DNA of 39,376 bases from Nitrospira sp. LK70. Lineage in GTDB: Bacteria; Nitrospirota; Nitrospiria; Nitrospirales; Nitrospiraceae. The notes beneath the pieces were generated by a model. That model ran no database searches. It had not been told where the DNA came from and saw nothing but the letters and a program-made list of their open reading frames with translations. The stretch is taken from the NCBI GenBank assembly GCA_011090425.1, contig PHGD01000029.1:1-39376 (forward strand). Reading direction: 5' to 3'. The translations under genes and the position numbers were made by a program. Positions 16,014 through 24,641 of the stretch are shown here, in pieces. Each line of letters starts with the position of its first letter. Within the stretch, counting starts at the first letter, position 1.

Positions 16014-17333
16014 TCATGATGCGATGTCTTGTCCGACGGCACTCTCCAGTTGAATCACATTCCGTTGGTAGTTGAACAAGGCTTCAATGTAGTTTTGCTG
16101 AATCGTCCTCGACGTCCTCGCCGCATCGAGCAAATCAAGCAGAGTGACTCCACCCCGTTCATAGGCCCGCTCCACGATCGCAATCGTCGACCGCGCATCG
16201 TCAAGCACCCCTTCCAGGAACGCTTCGACCAATCGACGACTTTCGATCAAGTTGCGATAGGCGACATCCACTTGATTCTCGACTTGATTCAGCGTCTTGT
16301 CGAGGTCCGCCCCCGCAACCTGCATCGCGGCTTCCGCCTGCATGATACCGCCTTGGTTGCGATTGAACAACGGCAGCGGCACACCCAGACTGAAGGCCAT
16401 CTGATTAGGGTTGTCGGGTCCATGCGGGCCTTGAGTGGCGTAGCCCGCGCCGACGGTGACATCGGGAACCCGGTACGCTTTGGCGAGCTTCAGTTCAGCC
16501 GCGCGCTGTGACAGCGTCATCCGCTTTGTACGAACATCAGGTCGTCTGTCGATGGCAACGGCACGGAGCTTGACGATGTCGGGATCCCACCGTTTGTAGT
16601 TCAGTTCGGTTGTGAGTTCCATCTCACTCGCCGGGGATACTCGTAACAATTGCCGAAGATCCGATCGGGCCGACTGAGCTTCTTGAATAGCCAGAATCAC
16701 TTGCGAGTGAAAGTCGATAAACTGCAACCGAATACGGATCAAGTCGACCTCGGCAATAAACCCCTTCTTGAATCGAATCGTATTGACTTCGAGAATCCGC
16801 GAGAAACGATCCCTATTTTCCTCCGCCAATGCCAGCCGTCTCCGCGCCAGTTGAACACGGTAGTAGGCATCCTTGACGGCGAAACTCAGTTGCCGAACCG
16901 CATCTTCAAAGGCGGCCTCCGCAGACTGCAGTCCATATTCCGCGCTCTCGATCCGATAACCTCGTTTACCCGCCAACTCAAACAACTGCTGGATCTGAGG
17001 GAAGACCTGTCCGCTGCTCTCCAGCGTGCGGCCCTGGCCCGGCGCGCTCACCAGTCCCATTGAGGCGACGGGATTCGGAAACAATCGGGCGGTAATCTGC
17101 TGTCCCTTGCTGAGATCAATCCCGTATTTCGCGATCAGCAGATCGAGGTTCTGACGTAAAAAGAGCCCGATCGCCTCTTCGAGGCTCAATCGTAGAGCCG
17201 GTGCCGGAGAGACTCGTGCAGCCGGATCTGGACCGCTACTCGTCGACTGCGCCGCTGATAGAGATTCAGCGGTACAGATACTGCTGCTCACCATCGCGAG
17301 GCAGAAACAAATACTACACAGTCGTCGCACCAT
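16014..17333 (-). CDS. czcC: TolC-like outer-membrane efflux protein (CzcC type)
   Basis: Outer-membrane channel of the efflux complex, 439 aa. A signal peptide (LCSICFCLAMVSSSICTAES) is followed by an alanine/proline linker. Two repeats of long helices then form the OEP fold, the first starting LSLEEAIGLFLRQNLDLLIAKY and the second after LTTELNYKRWDPDIVKLRAVA. FPNPVASMG and the ending LLDLLDAARTSRTIQQNYIEALFNYQRNVIQLESAVG are typical of CzcC/TolC channels. ATG 17333 has GGAAG upstream. It is the first gene of the tripartite efflux operon, with the adaptor and pump following on the same strand. Confidence 0.93.
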   Translation of the reverse strand: MVRRLCSICFCLAMVSSSICTAESLSAAQSTSSGPDPAARVSPAPALRLSLEEAIGLFLRQNLDLLIAKYGIDLSKGQQITARLFPNPVASMGLVSAPGQGRTLESSGQVFPQIQQLFELAGKRGYRIESAEYGLQSAEAAFEDAVRQLSFAVKDAYYRVQLARRRLALAEENRDRFSRILEVNTIRFKKGFIAEVDLIRIRLQFIDFHSQVILAIQEAQSARSDLRQLLRVSPASEMELTTELNYKRWDPDIVKLRAVAIDRRPDVRTKRMTLSQRAAELKLAKAYRVPDVTVGAGYATQGPHGPDNPNQMAFSLGVPLPLFNRNQGGIMQAEAAMQVAGADLDKTLNQVENQVDVAYRNLIESRRLVEAFLEGVLDDARSTIAIVERAYERGGVTLLDLLDAARTSRTIQQNYIEALFNYQRNVIQLESAVGQDIAS

Positions 17334-17415
17334 TCTTCTTCCAATCTTCTTCCAACACGCCGTATGCGGTGTATGGGCGAAGACGTACCTTCACCGCCCG
17401 TAAAAAGGGCAGCAA

Positions 17416-17421
17416 ATTATA
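17416..17421 (-). promoter_or_regulatory. Candidate -10 box for the efflux operon
   Basis: On the minus strand this reads TATAAT exactly, about 85 bp before the channel gene start. A plausible but poor -35 (TTGCCC) lies 19 bp upstream. No metal-responsive operator was recognised. Confidence 0.35.
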
Positions 17422-17529
17422 CTCGATGCGCTCGTGGATAGGGCAAGAAAAGAGGTTCTTAGAAATCCTGAGGTGCACGAGGCTGAGAATGTAGAGCAGC
17501 GGAGTAGCCGGCAGGGCGTAGCACTTCAA

Positions 17530-17829
17530 TCAAGGTTCTCTGGAAACGTCTGTCTCCCGTAAGTGTTTCCTCACCCGAACTTTCTCATGATGCTTCCGGA
17601 GCAACTGTCGACGGATCATGTCGCTGTTTTCTGCGACAATCCTGACCAGCCGATCCATATCTTCAGCATGATCCCGAACAAGTTCGGAGAGTTTTTGCAT
17701 CTGCCCTTCCAACCTCTCCAGACGCCCTCTCACGTCGTTCAAGGGACTGGTGGAGGGCTTCACCTGAAGCTTCGTCGCTCGTCTGTTGGTGCTTCGAAGT
17801 AGCCCCGTGACAACGACATCTCGCTTCAT
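17530..17829 (-). CDS. Small coiled-coil protein, 99 aa
   Basis: Not assigned to a family. A basic N-terminus (MKRDVVVTGLLRSTNRRATK) precedes a heptad-patterned helix from about residue 33 (RGRLERLEGQMQKLSELVRDHAEDMDRLVRIVAENSDMI), which should form a coiled coil. The tail is highly basic (LRKHHEKVRVRKHLRE). ATG 17829 is well supported: AAAGGAG lies 5 bp upstream and a good sigma-70-like promoter sits about 50 bp before it. It is divergent from glgC. The basic tail hints at binding DNA or RNA, but this is a guess. Confidence 0.7.
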   Translation of the reverse strand: MKRDVVVTGLLRSTNRRATKLQVKPSTSPLNDVRGRLERLEGQMQKLSELVRDHAEDMDRLVRIVAENSDMIRRQLLRKHHEKVRVRKHLRETDVSREP

Positions 17830-17888
17830 GCTGACTCCTTTACCTCAGAATCTTTTCAACCCGGTGCCCATGGCTAGATCGGGACCTA

Positions 17889-17916
17889 GTATTATCCGCA
17901 TGAAACGGGAAGTCAA
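17889..17916 (-). promoter_or_regulatory. Sigma-70-like promoter for the coiled-coil gene
   Basis: On the minus strand TTGACT (17911-17916) and TAATAC (17889-17894) are 16 bp apart. The predicted transcript starts near 17882, giving a leader of about 53 nt before ATG 17829. Confidence 0.55.
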
Positions 17917-17965
17917 CGATTCCGCGTCCTTTCTATTTCTTGGAGGTCCTGCTAGAATCCGGCCG

Positions 17966-19204
17966 ATGAAGAACATTTTCACCATGGTCTTGGCCGGCGG
18001 GAAGGGCGAGCGACTCTTTCCGCTGACGGACCAACGTGCGAAGCCGGCAGTTCCCTTTGGCGGGAAGTATCGTATCATCGACTTTACTCTAAGCAATTGT
18101 CTGAACTCAGGGCTTCGTAGGATCGTTGTCCTCATTCAATATAAGTCGCACTCCCTCGATCGTCACATCCGGAGCGGCTGGAATATTCTCAACGCTGAAC
18201 TCGGCGAATATATCGCCTCCGTCCCTCCTCAACAGCGCATCAACGAAGATTGGTATCGTGGCACCGCCGACGCCGTGTATCAGAACCTGTTCTTGATCGA
18301 CGACGAACAGTCGGAGTTCCTACTGATCCTCGCCGGCGATCACATTTACAAGATGAACTACGCGGAGATGTACCACTGGCTCATCGCCAAGAGCGCGGAT
18401 GCGGTCGTCGGCGCCATCGACATTCCTGTCCAGGAAGCCACTCGCTTCGGAGTCATTGCGGTGGACAAAGACTACCGGATTACTCGCTTCGATGAAAAAC
18501 CGGCTCATCCCATTCCACTGCCCAATGACCCCGCCCATGCCTTTGGGTCGATGGGTATCTACTTATTCCGTACCAAGGCGATCCGGGAACATCTGATCGC
18601 CGATGCACGGGAAGACAGTGCGCATGACTTCGGAAAAAACATCATCCCGCGGATGATCAAGCAAGGGCGCGTCTATGCGTTCAAATTTCAAGACGCGAAT
18701 AGAAAGGCGGTCCAGTATTGGCGCGACATCGGGACGCTCGATGCCTATTGGGAAGCGAATATGGACCTGGTGGCCGTTGAACCACAATTTAACTTGTACG
18801 ACTCCGACTGGCCGATTCGCACGTACCAAGGCCAGTTCCCCCCGGCTAAGTTCGTCTTCGCGCAGGACTATCAAGGAGGCCGGATGGGCGTCGCTCTCGA
18901 CTCGATCGTCTGCGGCGGATGCATCGTCTCGGGAGCGCGCGTACAGAACTCCGTGCTTTCCCCGAACGTGCGCGTCCAGGATCATGCCGACATCCGGGAA
19001 TCCATTCTCATGGAAAACGTGACGATCGGGGAGCACAGCCGCATCAGGCGCGCCATCATCGATAAGGATGTGACCATCCCTCCCCATACTGAAATCGGCT
19101 ACAACCCAGAGGCCGACGCTCAATGGTTCACGGTCACCGACTCGGGTCTCGTCGTGATCTCAAAGGGAATGAAACTGCATGCCGCCGTCGATCCATCCGG
19201 TTGA
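17966..19204 (+). CDS. glgC: Glucose-1-phosphate adenylyltransferase (ADP-glucose pyrophosphorylase)
   Basis: Makes ADP-glucose from glucose-1-phosphate and ATP, the committed step of glycogen synthesis. 412 aa. The N-terminal nucleotidyltransferase domain begins MVLAGGKGERLFPLTDQRAKPAVPFGGKYRIIDF; WYRGTADAVYQN, LAGDHIYKMNY and FDEKP follow. Substrate-site block YWRDIGTLDAYWEANMDL comes before the C-terminal left-handed beta-helix (SIVCGGCIVSGARVQNSVLSPNVRV). ATG 17966 is chosen because it starts the conserved domain; an upstream in-frame extension to 17786 overlaps the divergent gene. The only nearby GGAGGT is about 18 bp away, so initiation may be weak. The stop overlaps the next gene by 26 bp. 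No other glycogen gene is present. Confidence 0.95.
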   Translation: MKNIFTMVLAGGKGERLFPLTDQRAKPAVPFGGKYRIIDFTLSNCLNSGLRRIVVLIQYKSHSLDRHIRSGWNILNAELGEYIASVPPQQRINEDWYRGTADAVYQNLFLIDDEQSEFLLILAGDHIYKMNYAEMYHWLIAKSADAVVGAIDIPVQEATRFGVIAVDKDYRITRFDEKPAHPIPLPNDPAHAFGSMGIYLFRTKAIREHLIADAREDSAHDFGKNIIPRMIKQGRVYAFKFQDANRKAVQYWRDIGTLDAYWEANMDLVAVEPQFNLYDSDWPIRTYQGQFPPAKFVFAQDYQGGRMGVALDSIVCGGCIVSGARVQNSVLSPNVRVQDHADIRESILMENVTIGEHSRIRRAIIDKDVTIPPHTEIGYNPEADAQWFTVTDSGLVVISKGMKLHAAVDPSG

Positions 19205-21038
19205 TCTCATCACCGCTCTCCGCCAGAAGCACCTCACCCCAGCGATTGTGTTTCTCACGTCACGTCGAGCCTGCGACGAAGCCATGGAGACCTTCGACCA
19301 TGCCGATCTCGTACTCCCTCCGGCACGACAAGAAGCGATCGCCGTCGCTCTTGAACGGATCACGGTTCAACACCCCAGCATTGCCGAGCACCCGTTGATT
19401 CCTCTCGTGCGGCGGATCGGGATTGCCGCCCACCATGCCGGACATCTGCCTTCTTGGAAAATTGCGATCGAGGAGCTGATGCGACAAGGTCATCTCGATG
19501 CGGTATTTGCAACGACAACCCTAGCGGCTGGTGTGGATTTTCCAGCCCGTACGGTCGTGATTACCCAATCGAGCATCCGCAAGTCCCGTGACTTCACCGA
19601 CCTGACGATCGGCGAAGTCCAACAAATCGCCGGACGAGCCGGCCGTCGCGGAAAAGATCACGTGGGGTTTGCGATCGTGACCCCCTCTCCTTATATCGAT
19701 CTGGCGGTTCTGACCAAAGGGTTGACCGGTCAGCCGGAAGCCATCAACAGCCAGTTTACCATCAGTTACCCGATGGTCTTGAACCTCTTGAAGGCCCATC
19801 CCCATGAGCAGATTCAAGGAATCTTGGCCAAGAGTTTCGCTCAATTCCAACTGAATCAGCGCGCTGAACTCCTCGAGCAAAAACTGGACGCACTCCATGT
19901 GCAGATGGAACCGTTCGGTCCTCGAGTCTGTACGGACTGGATCACCCAATGGCACACCTTCGACCATGCGCGAAGGCACCGCCACATGCGACATCAGACG
20001 CACCGATCAGAATCGCCGGAGATTTCGGCCCGGTTGCCCTTCCTGACGCCGGGCCGCGTCGTAGGACTCGGCAGAGGCCGCGGGATCGTGCTCCGGCAAT
20101 ACCGGAGTAAGGGCCAAAAGAATTCCATGCTCACCGTCTTACGGCCGGACAGCGCCGTCACCGAATGCCCTGTCACCGGCGTGAAAGAAGTCTACGATCG
20201 CACGTACGACTGCGCGGAGACGCCGACCTATCCCTGGTGTTCTACTGACACGTTCGATCGACTCAGCCATCAATTAGAAGAGCTGCCGTCGCATGTGCCC
20301 GTGCTTCCCATACTCGTATCGCTCGGCATCGAACCTCTGCCAGACGCCATCGTCCAATCGTTAGGCGACTTCCCCTGCCCGACTTGTCCTTCGCGACCGG
20401 CCTGCCAGAAAGACTTTGCGACGGCATCGCGCCTTCGTCAGGAACAACAGCGCCATACGAAATCCATCCAAGCGCTGCGGACCAGTTTGTGGCACCGCTT
20501 TCAAGAGCGCGTAGAGGTGCTGCAGCAATTCGGGTACCTCACCCCGGCGACACAATTGACGATCGACGGAGAATGGGCCAGGCTGATCCGCATCGATCAT
20601 TCGCTGCTGATCACCGAACTGATCCGCGCCGAAGCCTTTACCGGAGCAGACCCGTCCCTCCTCGCCGGCGTCTTGGCCAGTTTGGCACACGATGATGATC
20701 GTCCCGGTGCATTTCCGCGCATCAGTCCTGGGCTGAGTTCCCTTCTCGGACAGGTTCGAAAATTGGCGGAGAGTTTATCTCCTTACGAAGATCCTCCTCT
20801 CCTACGCGCCGATGTGGCAGCCTTGGTTGAACGCTGGGTCGCCGACCCGACCCTCACATGGATTGGACTCTGTCGACTGACCACGATGGCAGAAGGCGAT
20901 ATCTACCGATTGTTGGCTAGGACCTTGGAGTTTCTGTCACAGGTGCAGACTTTAAAAGTTACCCATCCCGGCCTCGCCGAATCCGCTTCGCAGGCGATCA
21001 CGTTGATCCGACGTGGAGTGTTGGAGGAACTGCCGTGA
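19179..21038 (+). CDS. Ski2/HelY-like helicase, C-terminal half (RecA2 plus DSHCT)
   Basis: 619 aa corresponding to the second half of a Ski2-like superfamily 2 helicase. It begins at the start of RecA domain 2 (HPVDLITALRQKHLTPAIVFLTSRRACDEA). Motif V is TTTLAAGVDFPA (112-123) and motif VI QIAGRAGRRGKD (149-160). A cysteine cluster CPTCPSRPAC (400-409) may bind a metal. The C-terminus has the DSHCT-type helical domain (from about 470, VEVLQQFGYLTP, then IDHSLLITELIRAEAFTGADP). There is no Walker A or B, so it cannot hydrolyse ATP alone. The missing half is the next gene, placed downstream rather than upstream. ATG 19179 overlaps glgC by 26 bp with AAAGGGA upstream. Confidence 0.88.
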   Translation: MPPSIHPVDLITALRQKHLTPAIVFLTSRRACDEAMETFDHADLVLPPARQEAIAVALERITVQHPSIAEHPLIPLVRRIGIAAHHAGHLPSWKIAIEELMRQGHLDAVFATTTLAAGVDFPARTVVITQSSIRKSRDFTDLTIGEVQQIAGRAGRRGKDHVGFAIVTPSPYIDLAVLTKGLTGQPEAINSQFTISYPMVLNLLKAHPHEQIQGILAKSFAQFQLNQRAELLEQKLDALHVQMEPFGPRVCTDWITQWHTFDHARRHRHMRHQTHRSESPEISARLPFLTPGRVVGLGRGRGIVLRQYRSKGQKNSMLTVLRPDSAVTECPVTGVKEVYDRTYDCAETPTYPWCSTDTFDRLSHQLEELPSHVPVLPILVSLGIEPLPDAIVQSLGDFPCPTCPSRPACQKDFATASRLRQEQQRHTKSIQALRTSLWHRFQERVEVLQQFGYLTPATQLTIDGEWARLIRIDHSLLITELIRAEAFTGADPSLLAGVLASLAHDDDRPGAFPRISPGLSSLLGQVRKLAESLSPYEDPPLLRADVAALVERWVADPTLTWIGLCRLTTMAEGDIYRLLARTLEFLSQVQTLKVTHPGLAESASQAITLIRRGVLEELP

Positions 21039-21039
21039 A

Positions 21040-21126
21040 ATGGCGCGAGAATAGCGCGACAGGCGTGAAATGCGAGACACAGCCGTCTCGCGTTTCGCGC
21101 GAGTCCCGCCAGTCTCGCTCTTCGCT
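21040..21126. repeat. GCGAGA-rich palindromic spacer between helicase halves
   Basis: GCGAGAC (21072-21078) and GTCTCGC (21085-21091) form a perfect hairpin with a 6-bp loop. Further GCGCGAG/TCTCGC words and two GTGAAATG words fill the spacer. An in-frame ATG at 21070 lies inside this repeat-like sequence, which argues for the later start at 21127. Confidence 0.65.
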
Positions 21127-22182
21127 ATGACCACCGACGAGCTTGAAACACTGCTGGCTCAGCAACCGGTGGCCCTCTTGCATCGCCTTGCCCGGGGCCG
21201 TGTCCATCGGCACTTTCGTGCCGGCAAGAGGCGACTGATCGAGCTGCTTCTTCAGCATTCGAGCCAAAATCGTGCCGGCCTCGAATCTGATTTGCAGACC
21301 TTGATCGGTGAACGGCACTCTCAATCAGAATCCGGATCCTCAAGCGTCCATCATCTTCCAGCTATCACTCCCAAGAAAGCATCGCCACGTGGAACAGAGC
21401 CGGAATCCGCTGAAACCGCCATCTCTCTATCAGGCTGGCTGGAAGGCCTCGGCGTTCCTTCTCCGCAACCGTTCGTCCCTGACTCATGGCAGAACGAGGC
21501 CCTATCCGCTCTAAATGAGACCGACGTCGTCATCAGCGTCCCCACCGGCAGCGGAAAGACCTATGTGGCCGTTGAAGCAGCCCGCCGAGCCATGGAAGAC
21601 AATCGCACGGTGATTTACACGTCGCCGCTCAAAGCGTTGTCCAACACAAAGTATACGGAGTTTTCTCGGATCTTCGGTCCTGATACAGTCGGCATTCTTA
21701 CCGGAGATCGCCAGGAAAACGGGCAGGCGCCGTTACTCATCATGACGACGGAAATCCTGCGAAACCTGCTCTATGATGCCGCCAGCGGAGAAATCGATGT
21801 ACGGTTGGACACGCTGGGGCTTGTCATTTTGGATGAGTCCCAATATCTCGCAGACCCTGAACGAGGAGTCGTGTGGGAAGAAACCATTATCTTTTGTCCT
21901 TCACAGGCCAGGTTACTGTTGCTCTCCGCCTCGATCGGCAATCCTCAGGACATCGCCGATTGGCTGACCTCCATCCGATCCACTGTCTGCCGGCTCGTGC
22001 GTCACAGCAAACGCACCGTGCCCCTGCGAGCCGGTTATCTGCATCCGAACGGAAAATTGACGCCGCTCTTTAGGACATTGGGGATTCCCTACGGTCACCC
22101 CACCCACCTTCATCCAGAGACCAAGCGCCTTTTCCTTGAGTACGAAGAAGAAACCCTGCCGTCCGGGCGCCCGAGACGATAG
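21127..22182 (+). CDS. Ski2/HelY-like helicase, N-terminal half (RecA1)
   Basis: 352 aa corresponding to the first half of the same kind of helicase. An N-terminal helical region (ELETLLAQQPVALLHRLARG) is followed from about residue 120 by RecA domain 1: Q-like PDSWQNEALSAL, Walker A PTGSGKT (139-145), motif Ia TSPLKALSNTKY, motif Ib TTEILRN, motif II LDESQYLADPERG (DESQ at 236-239, where relatives have DEVH or DECH), and motif III LSASIGN. It stops just where RecA2 would begin, ending LEYEEETLPSGRPRR. The other half is the preceding gene. ATG 21127 is preferred; 21070 lies in repeat sequence. Neither has a clear ribosome site, so translation may depend on the upstream gene. Confidence 0.88.
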   Translation: MTTDELETLLAQQPVALLHRLARGRVHRHFRAGKRRLIELLLQHSSQNRAGLESDLQTLIGERHSQSESGSSSVHHLPAITPKKASPRGTEPESAETAISLSGWLEGLGVPSPQPFVPDSWQNEALSALNETDVVISVPTGSGKTYVAVEAARRAMEDNRTVIYTSPLKALSNTKYTEFSRIFGPDTVGILTGDRQENGQAPLLIMTTEILRNLLYDAASGEIDVRLDTLGLVILDESQYLADPERGVVWEETIIFCPSQARLLLLSASIGNPQDIADWLTSIRSTVCRLVRHSKRTVPLRAGYLHPNGKLTPLFRTLGIPYGHPTHLHPETKRLFLEYEEETLPSGRPRR

Positions 22183-22202
22183 GTTCCCACTTTTTCAAGG
22201 AC

Positions 22203-23183
22203 CTAAAAAGAGCCGGTCAACCCAACGATCACGCCGTGCCGGATGGTCTGTAACTCATTGAGAGGAACTGTCACTGGAGCGTTCCCGATGGGATGACCTT
22301 CCCATCTACCATAATAGGTCCTGTTCCACATGACGCGATATCCACCAGTGAGCGAAAGACGAGGGGTCAGCTTGATACCTATTGAGGGTTCTGCACTCGC
22401 ACCAAATCCGAGGCCCCACATGGAAAAACTCGGGTCCTGTTGCAAATCGCTCCGTTGATAATGGATATCCTCGTTGAAGACGACACTGACCGGCGAAAAT
22501 GTCCACCTTAAATTCGCGCTGACTCTCCGCATGACTCGATACTCGAGTTGCCCCCCAACATGGAGCGGCGTAATCCAATGGGTCGTATTCTTGATCGCAG
22601 GAAAGCTGGACGTAGGAGGATTGCAGCTGATGACAGAGGAATCGCACACGATCCGGTTGAACCCGGTTGCCTCGTACGTCGTTCCCCAATACTGTAGCCC
22701 TGCCAGGACATCGAAATGTCCGCGGCCGTCCGGAAATTCGACTGCGCGATACGCAGCATTCGCCTGGACATACCAGGTTCCCTTCCCGGTGATGTCGCTG
22801 CTTGTGCGTGAGAACAATCGTTGTCCTGCGAGATAATCATCATCGATCAATGAGCCTCGATCAAAGTCCACAGAAAAGGCGAACTCTCCCTGTAACGACC
22901 ATCGTCGATTCAGATGCACGTTCGCTCCAAACCCGACAAGCTGGGTATCGTTGTCCTTATACGTGAGTTCAGAGGTAGGATTGCCAAGTCGTGGGTCCAG
23001 CCCAGATGCATTCTGGCTCCACTGTAATTCGCCAGCCGTAAACAACCAGGACCTCATGGACAATTCCAGGCGCGGCCGTACCTGAGGATCGAGGTCTTGC
23101 CCCCAGCTCGGAACAGACGATGTAAGCGCCAACAGAAAAGCAATCGATGAACATACCGTAGCATGTACCTGCCGTGCTTCCAT
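22203..23183 (-). CDS. Outer-membrane beta-barrel protein
   Basis: About 326 aa. A signal peptide (ATVCSSIAFLLALTSSVPSWGQ) precedes a chain of amphipathic beta strands, for example LVGFGANVHLNRRWSLQGEFAFSV, HFDVLAGLQYWG, HVGGQLEYRVMRRVSANLRW and RLSLTGGYRVMW. It ends VIVGLTGSF, the C-terminal phenylalanine typical of barrels inserted by the BAM complex. Acidic loop DRGSLIDDDY and two nearby cysteines (CDSSVISC) are notable. It may belong to an omptin-like or porin-like group, but I could not confirm this. The AGGAG at about 23200 lies inside the longest frame (GTG 23204), so the start is probably ATG 23183 or TTG 23186. It converges with the helicase gene. Confidence 0.75.
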   Translation of the reverse strand: MEARQVHATVCSSIAFLLALTSSVPSWGQDLDPQVRPRLELSMRSWLFTAGELQWSQNASGLDPRLGNPTSELTYKDNDTQLVGFGANVHLNRRWSLQGEFAFSVDFDRGSLIDDDYLAGQRLFSRTSSDITGKGTWYVQANAAYRAVEFPDGRGHFDVLAGLQYWGTTYEATGFNRIVCDSSVISCNPPTSSFPAIKNTTHWITPLHVGGQLEYRVMRRVSANLRWTFSPVSVVFNEDIHYQRSDLQQDPSFSMWGLGFGASAEPSIGIKLTPRLSLTGGYRVMWNRTYYGRWEGHPIGNAPVTVPLNELQTIRHGVIVGLTGSF

Positions 23184-23204
23184 CAACGCAGTATCGCTCC
23201 TCAC

Positions 23205-24027
23205 TGGATGGCCACCCTATCGAAGTACCGGTCGGCACTCCCCGGCATGGTTCGTCGGGAAGCTGTTCGAATGCCTGCTTCTCGACAACTCCGTTGAGCA
23301 ACCGCAAGAACCGGGCCAGTCACGTGCCGATGATCCCAGGCAGCACTGCACCGACGGCAATAGATCTCCCGACTGTGCCTGGAGCGGTTAGTGTGCTCGT
23401 GACAACAACAGATGAGGCTTCCTCTTCCGTCAGTAGCTGAACAGTCGGCACTGGAGATAGCAGTGGCAATACGTATAAGTGAAACTTTTGCTGGACCGTC
23501 GAAATCATACCTGAGACCACGTTTGCTGAATAGATTTTTCTGCCCTCTCAACTGGGCAACGAGGGGAAAGTATATGAGAAGCGGCCGCCGATCTACCAAA
23601 TGTTCTTACACCATCAGATCGACCGTGCGTACGAAATGACTTGTTCCACGGGCACCGTTCAAAAAACATGAGACCATCCCGACCTGCATCAGGATGGCCT
23701 CATGAGTGTACGCTTCGCTGAAAAGTAGACGGATCAGTAGAAGGACGAGAAGAACCAGGAGGACCCATCGAGCATTTTCTTGTTCATTCTTGATCTTTTT
23801 GAAGGTTCAACCCTTCACACTCTGCACTTTCAATTCTCGACCAACCACTCAAAGCATCTAAAAATCAAACTCATCGACCATTTCATCCGGGCATCACTCT
23901 TGCTCCGTCGTCCATTTAATAGGAACACGAATAGTTTGGTTCTTTTCTCTGTCTTTCGGGGATCACTACCGGGTCCAAATTTAATACCACCATAGATCAA
24001 CGGCAATTCACCGAGGGGAGTGTCTCT
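23205..24027. other. Gene-poor interval between the outer-membrane gene and the FN3 genes
   Basis: No gene is convincing. A 66-codon minus-strand frame at 23320-23520 lacks a good ribosome site and a recognisable product. The right third (about 23780-24027) is similar to 25510-25769, the leader of the second FN3 gene pair (shared words such as AGCATCTAAAAATCAAACTC and GGCATCACTCTTGCT). It probably carries the promoter of the first pair. A strong hairpin lies at 23667-23704. Confidence 0.6.
23661..23704 (-). terminator. Hairpin followed by T-run on the minus strand
   Basis: CATGAGACCATCC (23667-23679) pairs with GGATGGCCTCATG (23692-23704), one wobble, 12-bp loop. Read on the minus strand it is followed by TTTTTT, the form of an intrinsic terminator. 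No minus-strand gene lies immediately upstream, so it may be an attenuator-like leader or a transcription barrier. Confidence 0.5.
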
Positions 24028-24588
24028 ATGTCGACGGTGAAGACTTTGGCCAGCGCTGTCATTCGGAAACCGAGGTTCTCGATGGGTGAGCTGATACTTG
24101 TCATTCCTCTACTTATGCCGCTGGCTGGTTGCACAAATGATGGAGCGGGAGGACCGATAATTTCGAGCCTTACTACGCCAACCGACGATGCAACAGGATT
24201 AGGCTCGGATCAAGCCACTACTCCCGAGGCAGCAGATTCTGATGGAGAAGAAGATCCCACGATTACGATGACTCCGACACCAACGGGCGTGACCGCGCAG
24301 TTGACTTGGGATCGTCCCTCTGACTTCAAAGCGACTGGTTACTCCATCCACTATGGGAAACGCTCATCCGAAGAACCAGGATCAGAAGAATCAGATTCAG
24401 AAGAATTAAGTTCAGAGGAGCCAAATTCATGCGCTCAAGGCGAAAGCCAAACCGTCGAGGCTCCACCCGTCACGATCACCGGGCTTGAACCCAACACAGC
24501 ATATTTTTTCGCGATCCGTGCGTTCAATGAGTCTGAGAGCATCTGCTCGAGCGAGATCACGGCGGTGACGCCTTCGGCTCAATCATAA
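24028..24588 (+). CDS. FN3-domain lipoprotein, copy 1
   Basis: 186 aa. A signal peptide ends in lipobox LAGC (PLLMPLAGCTNDG), so it should be lipid-anchored. A low-complexity Thr/Asp/Glu linker follows (about 45-80), then one fibronectin-III domain: VTAQLTWDRPSDFKATGYSIHYG at its start and ITGLEPNTAYFFAIRAFNES at its end. Between strands the domain carries an insertion of acidic SEE/SEEP repeats (about residues 112-132) not normal for FN3. ATG 24028 has GAGGGGAG upstream. It is followed by a BACON-FN3 gene and duplicated at 25770. Role is unknown; a surface adhesin or polymer-binding part is plausible next to an exopolysaccharide/exosortase locus. Confidence 0.82.
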   Translation: MSTVKTLASAVIRKPRFSMGELILVIPLLMPLAGCTNDGAGGPIISSLTTPTDDATGLGSDQATTPEAADSDGEEDPTITMTPTPTGVTAQLTWDRPSDFKATGYSIHYGKRSSEEPGSEESDSEELSSEEPNSCAQGESQTVEAPPVTITGLEPNTAYFFAIRAFNESESICSSEITAVTPSAQS

Positions 24589-24641
24589 GCGGAAGACTCC
24601 TTAGGTGCACCATCTCTCACCGAGGAAAGGCTAGGACACTG

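Noticed and set aside
17314-17529. 71-aa minus-strand frame before the efflux channel gene
   Set aside because: It overlaps the channel start and contains the likely -10 promoter box; better explained as leader DNA.
23320-23520. 66-aa minus-strand frame upstream of the barrel gene
   Set aside because: No recognisable motif or ribosome site, and composition is not clearly coding. Possible but unsupported.
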